Shown in pieces: positions 21,857 through 31,630 of a stretch of DNA of 39,876 nucleotides; the first letter of the stretch is position 1; each line of letters opens with the position of its first letter. Origin of the DNA: Welwitschia mirabilis (taxonomy: Eukaryota; Gnetophyta; Gnetopsida; Welwitschiales); assembly GCA_051453625.1 (NCBI GenBank), contig JBOZIK010000001.1, positions 146,107,394-146,147,269 of the forward strand, in the 5' to 3' direction. The notes below the pieces were generated by a model. It was not told the origin of the DNA, did not search any database, and worked only from the letters and a program-made list of their open reading frames with translations. The position numbers and the translations under genes are program-made.

Positions 21857-23100
21857 TGATTGTATACAAGTTTTTATGAGTAGCACATATAAAGTTTTCT
21901 TTTCTTGTTTTTTTAAGACAACCACATTTTCATTTCTCCTTTCTTTCATATTCAGTGGTTGGTAGTAGTCATCTTCGGTGTTATCCCAACTAGTCCATTC
22001 GTTTTTGTTTTTGCATTATAATGGTTTATACTGATATAGTCCAATGAAACTTGAAATAGTCTAGATCTTTTATTTTTTTTTCCTAATAGTAACTAGTAGA
22101 AATAGTATTACATAGTTTTTTAAATAGTGTGTTTTAGATAAGTAGCTGATTTCCTTAAAGTGGAAGGCAAAAGAGGAAAAGGAGTGACAAGGAGTCTATA
22201 ATGAATATTAAATTAGATAAGAGCCCTTTTTCCTTCTTATTTTAATTTTATTTTGTTTTATAAAAAATAAAATTTTTTATTTAGTTTTCATTTTTAAAAG
22301 AAAAAGTAGAAAATCTTTCTTTAAAATTTTGTTTCAAAAAGAAAAAGCAAAAAATTTAGCAGTTAGCTACAAGGCAAATTTATTTTGTAAAAGGTTTTAT
22401 TTAAAAAAGATTAAAAATCATTAGTTTGGTTATTAATTTATTTCATGTTAGGCCATTTTAATTTCTATTCTATTTTTCTATTTTACTAATCTATCATTTG
22501 GTAGGATCTATTAGCTCCTGAACTTAGGTCTAAATCTTTCTTATGAGTCTCTAAATGTTTTACATTCTTAGATTCTTCTATAAAATTCATGACTTGTATG
22601 CACTGGGTCTAAGATGAAGTTTGTTGATTAGTTAGAGTTCCTTAAAATTACAAGACGAAATCTGAAAATGATCATAGCTATAATTAATAAAGATCCTTAT
22701 CTTGATCTCCATCATAAGGCTTTCATGGACATACTCAAAATGAATCTTTTACTTCATAAGGCCCTAAGGTAGTAATGGTCCTATGAAGAATTTTTAGAAT
22801 ATTTTAAGCATCAGTGATATAATCAAGCCATATCACAATTTTTTTATCATTATCCTTAAAGCCAAATCTTCTTGAATGAACTCCCATCTCATATCCATAA
22901 TCCACAAAACCAACCCTTTCCTCTACCTCATAGCCAAACTTTTTCAAGTTATAGCTAAATTTCTCTTAATATTTACAGTAAAGCTGAATCTTTTCTCCAT
23001 CTTAAAATTAAAACCAACCTTTTCCACATCACCTTAGTCATACATATTCTTAATAGCCTAGCCAATTTTACTCCTAAAGCCAATCCAATATACATAGTAA
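21857..23100 (+). other. Gypsy B leader
   Basis: A long AT-rich leader between primer-binding site and gag, without coding motifs. It includes Lys/Asn-coding A-runs near 22260-22420. Near 22860-23040, imperfect 'ccaacc(c)tttcc' repeats occur in a pyrimidine-rich stretch. Confidence 0.55.
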
Positions 23101-24530
23101 TTATTAAACCTAGAAGACACTTAAGGATTGTTTCTAGCTTAGTCTCATAGAACTTGTTCTTATCTTGTGCAATTACATGTGGCATGTAGATTGAACTTTC
23201 AGCCCTTAATTATACAACTTCTTTTCCATTTTCATGGATTAGAATCATAGGAACCTCAGTTTCATATTAAAGAGTTTGAGTGTATTNNNNNNNNNNNNNN
23301 NNNNNNNNNNNNNNNNNNNNNNNNNNNNNNNNNNNNNNNNNNNNNNNNNNNNNNNNNNNNNNNNNNNNNNNNNNNNNNNNNNNNNNNNNNNNNNNNNNNN
23401 NNNNNNNNNNNNNNNNNNNNNNNNNNNNNNNNNNNNNNNNNNNNNNNNNNNNNNNNNNNNNNNNNNNNNNNNNNNNNNNNNNNNNNNNNNNNNNNNNNNN
23501 NNNNNNNNNNNNNNNNNNNNNNNNNNNNNNNNNNNNNNNNNNNNNNNNNNNNNNNNNNNNNNNNNNNNNNNNNNNNNNNNNNNNNNNNNNNNNNNNNNNN
23601 NNNNNNNNNNNNNNNNNNNNNNNNNNNNNNNNNNNNNNNNNNNNNNNNNNNNNNNNNNNNNNNNNNNNNNNNNNNNNNNNNNNNNNNNNNNNNNNNNNNN
23701 NNNNNNNNNNNNNNNNNNNNNNNNTCAGTTTCATATTAAAGAGTTTGAGTGTATTCTATCAACAATCCTCCAATTTTATAATATTAATGGTGCTTTAAGA
23801 CAAATCTTATTTCCATTTTATTTTAAAGAAAAAGCTATGACATGGATTTATAACCGTAAACCCTTATTGATTATGATTTGGGATAAACTCAATAAATCCT
23901 TCATTTTAAAATTACTCCCAAGCTAAAAAACTGATGCTTTATGAAAAGAAATAATGAACTACTAATACAAAGATCATGAAACCTTTTCACAAATACTAGA
24001 AAGCTTAATAACTTATTGCAGAAATGCGAGTAATATGATTTTGAGCTTGGTCATTTAATTGGATTTTTCTATGAGGGGTTATCATCACATAATAAACAAT
24101 GAATTGAAATGATAATCCAAGGAAGTTTCTTGGAAATAGACATGAATGATGCTTGGGAATACTGAAAATCCATAGCTAAGAGTTCAAAAAATTTGGAGAA
24201 ACTATTAGAATCCTTTTGATTCCACCATTTGATTAAGTCTACTAGTGTTTTTAAAGTTACACAAAAATTTGATGTATGTAATAAAATAAATGAATTCTTA
24301 AAGAAATTAGACTCCCTTACATCATAACTAGTAGTTTCAAAATTAGAATGTTTAATTTACCACATAGATTCACATGAAACTGCTAAGTATCCTTCAATCG
24401 TAATGTGCCAAAACATAGTAAATGAATAAGTAAATGTAATAGGATAACATTAGCAAAAAAAAGAATGGCACTTTCTTGAATACTTACAACCTTGATTGGA
24501 GAAGTCACCCCAATTTCTCTTAGAAATAGA
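23100..24530 (+). pseudogene. gag: Gypsy B gag remnant (interrupted by a probably false gap)
   Basis: The N-terminal part reads TLKDCF-like sequence near 23110-23130. The core domain continues with FHFHGLES (about 23229-23252) and, after the N-run, HIKEFECI, ILFPFYFKEKAMTWIY (about 23807-23855), then FKDLL-equivalent sequence near 24000. The frame left of the gap continues exactly in the frame right of it if the repeated 31 bp is counted once. A zinc-like motif starts at 24349 (CLIYHIDSHE), its second cysteine changed to Tyr. The C-terminal signature NTYNLDWRSHPNFS lies at 24479-24520. Homologous to A's gag throughout the shared part. Confidence 0.85.
23287..23724. other. Assembly gap (438 N) flanked by an exact 31-bp repeat
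   Basis: The bases at 23256-23286 recur exactly at 23725-23755, directly after the N-run. The gag reading frame continues if the two copies are merged. The gap is therefore likely an unrecognised overlap of contig ends and not missing sequence. Confidence 0.85.
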
Positions 24531-25139
24531 ATAATAACTTGTAATAAATTTATCAACCTAGGAACTCATTATGTTCATTATCACATTCAAATCCATCCAA
24601 CTTAAATCAAAATTATTCAAACTATTAACCATCTACATCAAAAGCACTATAAGAAATCTTAAAGATTTTATGAAAATCTAAACTAGATTAATAGAAAAAT
24701 TTTATCTATCATGAATAATATTGATAAAAACCTCCAATAATTACAATAAATCACCACCCACATCCTTCTAATACTTAATGAATAAGAACTTGATAAACTT
24801 CTAATGAGTTCACAACAAATCCAAGAAGAATAAAAATGGTAAAGGAGGAATAACAAAGCTAAATTTAATAAACTAAATCCATTTACCTCTAAACTAATAA
24901 AGCAATAAACCAAGAAATAAAGTAAAGTTAATTTAAGGATGAAGAATTACTCATTGCAATAAATGAAGGAAAGGAAAAAGTAAAGGATAAAAAGTCACAC
25001 ATAGATTATTATAAAGAAACTTTACCCTTCCCTTAATAATTGAATAATGAAGTAGTAAAGATTTTAAAAAAAGCCTTTACTTGCTTACCCAGAGTCTTTA
25101 CCATTTCCATAGTAACTTAGAAAGGATAACTTAAAAAAA
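24531..25139 (+). other. Gypsy B gag-protease linker
   Basis: AT-rich, colinear with 3950-4560 of Gypsy A, for example in the 'ctttaccttt'-like stretches near 25020 and 25090. No domain is expected here. Confidence 0.5.
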
Positions 25140-25720
25140 TAATAGCTTAAGGCCTTAGAGGATTTTAAGGAAGTTAAAATCAACATGCTTGCTTTAGAAT
25201 TAACTAAATAAGTTCCCTCATATGTGAAATTATGTATGCATAGTGAAGAGATGTATGCATGTTAATAAAAAGGCCTTCTTAGCCCAATAGACTAGTGTGA
25301 TCATAAAAAATCAAATTTTACCTAGGTATAAGGATTCTGATTACCAGACAATAACTATTACAATTGGAGATAAAATCATTAAGAAAGCCTTATTAGATCT
25401 TGTAATGAGTGTTAATATTTAACCCCATTATGTGTACAAGGTACTTAACTTAAATGATCTTAAAACTACTAAATTCCAATTGCAATTAGCCAATAACTCT
25501 TTGAAGTCAGCAGTAGGAATACTTGAAGATGTGGTTATTTAAGTAGATAATTACTATTTCTTGGTAGAGTTCATTGTTTTAGAAATAAAAATAGTGAAAC
25601 ATAATTAGTTATAATCATTTTAGAAAGATCTTTCTTTGTAACATCCAATGCTCTTATTAATTGTAGGAATGGTCAAATGAAAATATCATTCAACAACATG
25701 ATTGTAAACTTGAATAATTT
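25140..25720 (+). pseudogene. pol: Gypsy B aspartic protease remnant
   Basis: Colinear with A's protease (4560-5160) but more damaged. The linker 'caacatgc...gctttaga' near 25182-25200 and the stretch near 25320-25375 (Tyr-Lys-Asp type, then an Ile-Thr-Ile-rich strand) align. The active-site region near 25390-25430 is frameshifted, and the catalytic Asp is kept only in one frame (tta gat ctt, near 25396). The C-terminal strand reads EFIVLEIK-like sequence near 25568-25592. It ends in MKISFNNMIVNLNNFN (25678-25725). Confidence 0.7.
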
Positions 25721-25954
25721 TAATATAATGAAATTATGAAGTAATCTTAAGAAATTTAATTTTGTTAATGTGATTTACAACCCTAAATATTCTCCTCGTG
25801 AGCTAAATTTTTCTCCTTCTTTATTATTCTTTGATTTTGAATCAAGCATCGATCATAGAAATGATGCTTATGATGCTTTAAAATAACCTTATAAAATTGT
25901 AAAAATATTTCTTCTAATTATATTAAATCATATTTTAAGAAAGATATTTTACAT

Positions 25955-26410
25955 CATCTTTTAGAAAAGAACAAAAATGTCATAGGTTGGATCCCATATG
26001 ACTTTGAACATTTGGACTCTAATATTTGCACCCCCCATGTTTTATTTAAATTTTTTAACTTATGTGTAGAGTCTTCCAATCAAAATGTTCTTAATCCTCT
26101 GCCATCACTGGATTCTTGTTTTTCCCACTTTAAACCTAACAGTCATAATGCTTTTGAGTCCTCTTTCTAATATACCATTAAAGAAGCTCTTGATAGTTAA
26201 AATATGTATTAGTAAAGTCATTTTACATGAGAATAAGTATTACCTAAGGATGTATTTCTTATGAAAACCTCAAATCATTATCACTTATTTAATCATTCCC
26301 TTAAGCCTCTTCATTCATCCATGTCATTTTCTAATAATCCCATTAAGCTAATAAATAATCCACCCCTTCTATCCATTAATAAGTTTATGAAACTTATTAA
26401 CCTAGCTTAA
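25955..26410 (+). pseudogene. pol: Gypsy B pre-RT segment fused to family tail
   Basis: The translation EKNKNVIGWIPYDFEHLDSN (about 25965-26024) followed by ICTPHVLFK matches the segment that in Athila/Tat elements lies just before the RT domain. It does not continue into RT. Within about 50 bp it passes into PLPSLDSCFSHFKPN and then LPKDVFLM and NKFMKLIN, the same tail as in Gypsy A (5200-5520). This marks the left border of the missing RT-RNase H-integrase block. The function of the tail is unknown. Confidence 0.65.
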
Positions 26411-27936
26411 TAACCCTTAATAACTAACTTGGGAAAAAAAAAGTGATCATTTTATCATTACAACTTTAGATTGAAATTAAGTTTACCTATATTAGTTAAG
26501 AGTAAATATGCTTAATTTGAGTTAGTTTGTTGAGGTTAGCTTCACTTGAAGTCTCTATTTGAAAACAAAATTAAAGAAATGTATAAAATATGGAATATGC
26601 CTTTAGGAAGTACTCTTTATTTTCAAGCACTTCTGGGGATAAGATTAATTCTTAACTAGGCTAATAGGCCAATTGCTCTATGTGCATAAAAAAATTATAT
26701 GAGAAGAAAAGTCAAAAAGAAAAAATATCTCTTCTTCATAAGCACATTCTATTTGATTAATATTACTAGGTTTAGTTAACTATATCAAGAATATGAACGC
26801 TCATTAGTAATGTAGCTCTGATGATCTATTTATGGCATAATCAATTGTATTAGGGATATGAATGCTTGTTGGCAATAAAGCACTGATTTCTTGATGAAAA
26901 ACATCTTTAATTCTATAGGAAGAAAAATGCCTTAATACTAGATGCTTAATGAGATTAAAATGCTTAAAATAAAGTTAATCTTAAGGGAAGAAAGAAAAAT
27001 GGAAAGATAAAAAGATGGGAATTAGAGATTTAATTATGTTTATTTTCCTTAGCTCTTGTACTAAGATTTTGCTTGTTGTCTTTTAAACTTTCATAAGTTT
27101 ACATAGTGGATACGTTGCTTGAATAATAACTTGATCCATTATGTAAAAAATAAAATTTACAAAAAATTTCAATAAAAGGGCCATGAGCTTAGAAAAGTTA
27201 TTTCATTTATTCATACATTGAATTGCATTTTTCATTCCCANNNNNNNNNNNNNNNNNNNNNNNNNNNNNNNNNNNNNNNNNNNNNNNNNNNNNNNNNNNN
27301 NNNNNNNNNNNNNNNNNNNNNNNNNNNNNNNNNNNNNNNNTTTCATTTATTCATACATTGAATTGCATTTTTCATTCCCATCCATTACTATTTTCATTTC
27401 ACATCCATTTCATACATAACCATAATCCATTTTTTTGATTTTAGATTTGTCCCATTTTCATGAGGAATAACATACTATGAGGCATACATGTTTCTATCAC
27501 AAGCTGACCTATTACTTCATGTTTTCATCAAAAAAAGAAAAATTGAATTATAGGCAATCAAAAAAATGTGAGTTTTTAATAGCTTTTCTTTGCATTGTAG
27601 CATAAGATGCATTATTTTTCATTTTTTTCATTTTTGAATTAAAAAAATCCATGTTGAAGAATTTTTTAAAACTTTAAACTTCTTCTCAAAAGTCGATTGT
27701 AATTTTTCCTATCTTAAAAACTTCAAGGACAAAGTTTGATTTTGGCCAGGAGGTGTGACATCTGCATTTTTTTAGAGTAACTAATTTTGATGCCTTATTT
27801 TCTCCAAAATTATCCAAATTTTTTAAATTTATAACATCCTTCAAATACTTGAATGATTTTCCTTAGAATTTTTACATGTTAGTCATCTTTCATCATATTT
27901 TTGCTAAGGGTCTAGCAAAAGTTTAAATAGGGGATG
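26411..27936 (+). other. Gypsy B 3' non-coding region and polypurine tract
   Basis: No coding motifs. Colinear with 5521-6815 of Gypsy A. It contains a CATTT-rich stretch with the gap at 27241-27340, and the conserved 'gtgtgacatctg' block at 27751-27762. It ends in the purine run aaataggggatg immediately before the 3' LTR, the likely polypurine tract. Confidence 0.65.
27241..27340. other. Assembly gap (100 N) flanked by an exact 40-bp repeat
   Basis: The 40 bases at 27201-27240 recur without change at 27341-27380, immediately after the N-run. As at 23287, this looks like an overlap between contig ends that the scaffolder did not merge. Confidence 0.85.
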
Positions 27937-28459
27937 TGTTAACGTGTAAAAATTAACATTTAGATTAGGTATTATAAGTCAATTTAGGTTAGCTATTTTT
28001 ATTATTAAATAATCTCTTTATTTACTTTTATTGTAAATTATCAAATTATGCAGTTGCTCATGATAAATCTAAGTACCTAATAGATTAATGGAGTATCATC
28101 CAAAAGATTAAGACAAACCATCAAAGAACATCAGTGAAACTAGGAGACCTATATAGTAGCAATGGTAAATGTGCATACATCAGCTACAATTTGATATGTT
28201 GAACCTATCATGGAATGACACAAGGTAGGAATTTTGGAGTTCTATTATTTACTAAATTCTAATCTACTGAGATCCTTAAATACATGTCATGATGACATGA
28301 TGGATATGTGTCATTGATGTGGAAAACATGCAATAGTAACTTACTAGTAAAGTGGTTGTTGTAACTGACAGTGGCATGTGCTAGTTATATGAACACAAAT
28401 GACATTTGCATTAGTTGAAATTATTTGGACTAAAATCCGCATATTAAAGAAATCATAAT

Positions 28460-28690
28460 GATTTTCTATCAAATGCTATACGCTGAAGATTTCATCAAAT
28501 ACTAAATGATGAAGCTTATATCAAACACTAAATTATGAAGCTTTCACCAAATTATAAATGATAAAGATTCCACCTAGTGCTACAAGCTAAAAAATCTTAA
28601 CATCTACTTAAAGATATCATACAAAATCTTATATGCCTAATGCTAAATGATAAAGATTCTACATAATGGTATAGGATGAAATCTAATCAC
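28460..28690 (+). repeat. LTR-internal minisatellite, 3' LTR copy
   Basis: Five or so degenerate units such as 'aaatactaaatgatgaagc', 'aaacactaaattatgaagc' and 'aaattataaatgataaagatt', upstream of the TATA box; compare 20820-21040. Confidence 0.7.
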
Positions 28691-28743
28691 CTCACCTACT
28701 ACTACAAGCCAAGAAACCCCACTACCCCCTTCTTATCTTCACT

Positions 28744-28751
28744 TATAAAAT
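28744..28751 (+). promoter_or_regulatory. TATA box in Gypsy B 3' LTR
   Basis: tataaaat followed by ggccttgag, in the same context as 21113 in the 5' LTR. Confidence 0.7.
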
Positions 28752-29488
28752 GGCCTTGAGGCCCTTATTATAACATTACTTACTATTTGGCAAAATATTT
28801 GTTATACCTTGGCATAATCTTGAGAATGATGTCTTACTAAGTTTTGTTTTAAGCGGGGCTAGTCTTAAAGCTAGCATGAGGAGTCTGTACTTCATATTTC
28901 TTCTTTTATGAATGCAAGACAATTACTTTTCATTTTAATAAAATATTAATTTTCTATTTTGATTTAGAGTGATAATTTATTTGTATTGTAAATACTTAAT
29001 TTTAACTATTTTTGTATCAAGCATCTTTAATTGAATGAATTCTTATACTTTAACTTAGTTTGTATTTGCAAGTGTTTAATGATTCTTAGGTAGGATTTCC
29101 TACTTTTCATGATTAGATTTAAACTAAAAATACACTAAGTAACATAAAGTATTTCACCAACACTTATGTGGTGGATGAGATTATGCCATCATGATCTAGA
29201 CATAGATGATTTGAACAAGGTAAGATTTAGCTTAAATAATCATCATATATTCTTGGATTAAAGTTTTATGTATACATAACTTAGCTTAGATTAGTATTAG
29301 TTCATTCCTATTTTATCATTATAAGATTTTTTTCTCAATCACATTTTAGATATGCATTGCTGCTTTTTAAATTTTACTTTGTAACTATTTATGTTCTAAT
29401 TTCTATAAGCTAGTCACATTCATCCATTTGGAGAGAATAATACTTATTATCTAGTTAAAATGGATAAAAATAATAACTTTATTAATTG

Positions 29489-29588
29489 NNNNNNNNNNNN
29501 NNNNNNNNNNNNNNNNNNNNNNNNNNNNNNNNNNNNNNNNNNNNNNNNNNNNNNNNNNNNNNNNNNNNNNNNNNNNNNNNNNNNNNNN
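29489..29588. other. Assembly gap (100 N) at the right end of Gypsy B
   Basis: A placeholder gap between B's 3' LTR and the resumption of Copia D. No shared flanking sequence is seen. It hides the target-site duplication and a short piece of D's RT. Confidence 0.95.
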
Positions 29589-30250
29589 TTATCTAAAAAA
29601 TGAATTTTTTAGCTTGTTGCTAGAGGCCTATGAGCAAAAAAAGAATTGGACTATAATAAAGTCTTTGCACTAATAGCTAGATAGGCTACCATTAGAACTA
29701 TTACTACTATAGTAGCTCAAAAGAGATGGAAGATGTAGTAGCTAGACATTACAATTACCTTTTGCAATGGATAATTCAAATAATAAATATATATGATGAA
29801 ACTAAAGGGTTTTGAAGTGAAAGTTAAGAATTAGAAAGTGTGTAAACTAATTAAGTCATCTTATAGACCAAAACAAGATCTGAAATCATGGTATACTAAA
29901 CTAAACAGTTACTTAAGTACATTGGATTTAAATCATATGACTATTAAGATATTGATTCCACACTGTTAATAAAATCTAATGGAAATAAATCTATATATAA
30001 AGTGGTTTATGTAGATGATGTGTTGAACTGCTAGAGATAAAATGCATGTGAAATATATAAAGATTACTTTAAGTAAGAAATTTAAAATTTATAATCTAAG
30101 ATTAACTAAATTCTTCCTTAGTTTAGAAATTAAGAAAAGAAAGAATGAAATTTCCTAACTCAAAGAAATGCATTAGAGAGTTCAAAAATGCTAAAGAACC
30201 TATTACACATTTGAAATGGAATGTAAAATTACTACTAATGAACACTTAAA
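29589..30250 (+). pseudogene. pol: Copia D RT, C-terminal part, after Gypsy B
   Basis: Resumes the RT domain interrupted at 20282: LVARG (about 29618-29632), KKELDYNKVFALIARQATIR (29639-29698) and AQKRW near 29715-29729. Then KLIKSSYRPKQDLKSWYTKL (about 29848-29907), the RT palm segment. The catalytic box VYVDDVL is intact at 30005-30025 (the four codons of YVDD at 30008-30019), although in a different frame from its neighbours. A following FKIYNL and FLSLEIKK lie near 30081-30135. Damage is from stops and frameshifts, not active-site loss. Confidence 0.9.
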
Positions 30251-30269
30251 ATCAATAAATAAAATCTAA

Positions 30270-30935
30270 TATATAAGAATAGTTGGGAGTTTTGTTTATG
30301 TTACTAACATTATATCTAATAACTCATATGTGATTGGTGTCTTATCTAGATATATTCATGTATTAGAGTTTAGTTATAAATGTTGGTATCAAAGTACTAA
30401 GATAATTAAATAATATGAAAGACTTAAGCCTTACATACAAGGAAAAAAATCTTAATCTATCCTAAAAGCATAATCTAACTTAGACTTTGCTAGAGACATG
30501 AAAAATTCCTTATTAACATTAGGATATATTATGTTTTTAGGACCATTATCTTTCTCTTAGAAATATAAGTATTAGAGAGTAATAGTTAAATCCTTTGTAG
30601 AAGTAGAATATATAGTCATATTAGAAGCAGGTAGATAAATTAAATATTTAAGAAAAATTTTAGAAGCAATGAAACTTAAAGTAGACTAAAGTGATCAAGC
30701 TACATATCGATAATAAATATTCTATATGCATAGGGAAAAATCTAATGCCTCATGATAGGACAAAACACTTTTCTATTGGGGTGTATAAAACTAAGAAACT
30801 TATACAATAAGAAGTAATCATACTAGTTTATTATCTAATTATAAAACAACCCATTGATATCTTAACTAAATCAGTTAGTTAAAAAAAGTTCTATTACTTT
30901 CAATTCAAGATAGGGTTAACTATGAATTGGTGTAA
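30270..30935 (+). pseudogene. pol: Copia D RNase H remnant
   Basis: Starts with GSFVYVTNIISNNSYVIGVL-like sequence (from about 30288), continues through SLLTLGYIMFLGPLSFS (about 30510-30560) and SFVEVEYIVILEA (about 30591-30630), the segment holding a catalytic Glu. The end reads MPHDRTKHFSIG near 30745-30780 in shifted frames and KQPIDILTKS (30844-30873), the C-terminal signature of Copia polyproteins. It lies directly before D's 3' non-coding part. Confidence 0.85.
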
Positions 30936-31263
30936 CTCATTTGTGGTATAGATATAAAGATCTATTTGACTTTTAGAGTTACTACAAAATGCCTTTCTCA
31001 ATTCTAGTACTAAAGGCTATGTGGTATAAATTTTTTTAGTGCTACAAGATGTGTAATACAATTTTGCCTGGCATTATAAAATGTGTAATGCATAAATCCT
31101 ATTACTACAGGATGTGTAAAACAATCAATCACTTCTCTTTGAAGTAGTTCCCTCATATGGTAACTTCTTTTTAGAAGGTTTTATTTTAGGATGCATTCCC
31201 AAGATTTTCCTCTAGGCACTCCAATTTGCTTAGAAGAGAGTATATTCTAATGTTAAGGGGGGA
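30936..31263 (+). other. Copia D 3' tail, short repeats and polypurine tract
   Basis: Four imperfect repeats of about 40 bp around 'ctacaagatgtgtaatac' lie between 30980 and 31120. The region ends in the purine run aaggggggat (31254-31263), placed exactly before the 3' LTR, the expected polypurine tract. Confidence 0.75.
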
Positions 31264-31444
31264 TTCCTAGGGCACTAATAAGTTATATCATGGTACTATA
31301 CTCAGGAAAAATGAAAATATTAGTGAAAAATCAGTTGGGTATGATTGCTTATAAAAGCAAGATCTATCATTTAAAAAAGAGAGGAAAATAAAAATATCTT
31401 TTTGAAATCTTTCTTCTTATTTTTCTTACTTTGAAATTTTTACA
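31264..31444 (+). repeat. Copia D 3' LTR
   Basis: Begins after the polypurine tract (ttcctagggcactaataag). It matches the 5' LTR copies through 'tatcatggtact', 'gcttataaaag', 'atctatcattt' and 'gaggaaaataaaaatat', and ends in CA at 31444. The length (181 bp) agrees with 173 bp for the 5' LTR. It is clearly more diverged from the 5' copies than those are from each other. Confidence 0.8.
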
Positions 31445-31630
31445 CCTAAGTAACCTAGGCTTGCATGACTCTTAGTACTTTATTACACTTCTTCTTATCA
31501 GACTTATCTAATGGATTGATATTGATGTTCTTCTTATACATTTTAAATGAAGTAATATTTGTCTTTATACAATGTTCTACTAGTAAAAGAGGCTGTGTCT
31601 TTTGGATATGAAATGAAACATGTTGTTTCA
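31445..31630 (-). repeat. Repeat E, inverted copy
   Basis: On the minus strand it reads catgaaacaacatgtttcat, later atatcaatccattagataag and finally aagcctagg, matching 12296-12452 with a roughly 30-bp extra segment. It fills the space between Copia D's 3' LTR and the end of Copia F's 3' LTR. The origin of the repeat is unknown. Confidence 0.6.

Larger units (their letters stand above)
20282..29488 (+). mobile_element. Gypsy B: near-complete RT-less Athila-like element nested in Copia D
   Basis: It has two LTRs (20282-21838 and 27937-29488), a primer-binding site, gag, protease, the family tail and a long 3' non-coding region. The polyprotein passes from protease into a short pre-RT segment (25955-26050) and then directly into the tail, with no RT, RNase H or integrase. 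The total is about 9.2 kb including two N-gaps that are probably artefacts. The LTRs agree at roughly four of five bases by eye, so the insertion is old. The right end abuts a 100-N gap. Confidence 0.85.
27937..29488 (+). repeat. Gypsy B 3' LTR
   Basis: It starts TGTTAACGTG after the polypurine tract and is colinear with the 5' LTR for about 1.55 kb. The last visible bases ('tttattaattg') match the end of the 5' LTR ('tttattaactt'), so the LTR is almost complete and its end falls at the gap edge. Confidence 0.9.
12988..31444 (+). mobile_element. Copia D: Tork-like element split by Gypsy B
   Basis: In order on the plus strand: duplicated 5' LTR and primer-binding site, poorly readable gag region, protease, integrase, the start of RT (to 20281), Gypsy B, the rest of RT (from 29589), RNase H, a polypurine tract and the 3' LTR ending at 31444. 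The protease-integrase-RT-RNase H order defines Ty1/Copia. RT reads into 'WELVDHLLG', breaks at B's LTR and resumes with 'LVARG' after the gap, showing nested insertion. No target-site duplication is visible at the outer LTR ends. Confidence 0.85.

Noticed and set aside
23267-23926. Open frames of 155-216 codons across the N-run
   Set aside because: They are open only because N codons contain no stops. The right-hand end (from 23725) is real gag sequence and is annotated as such.
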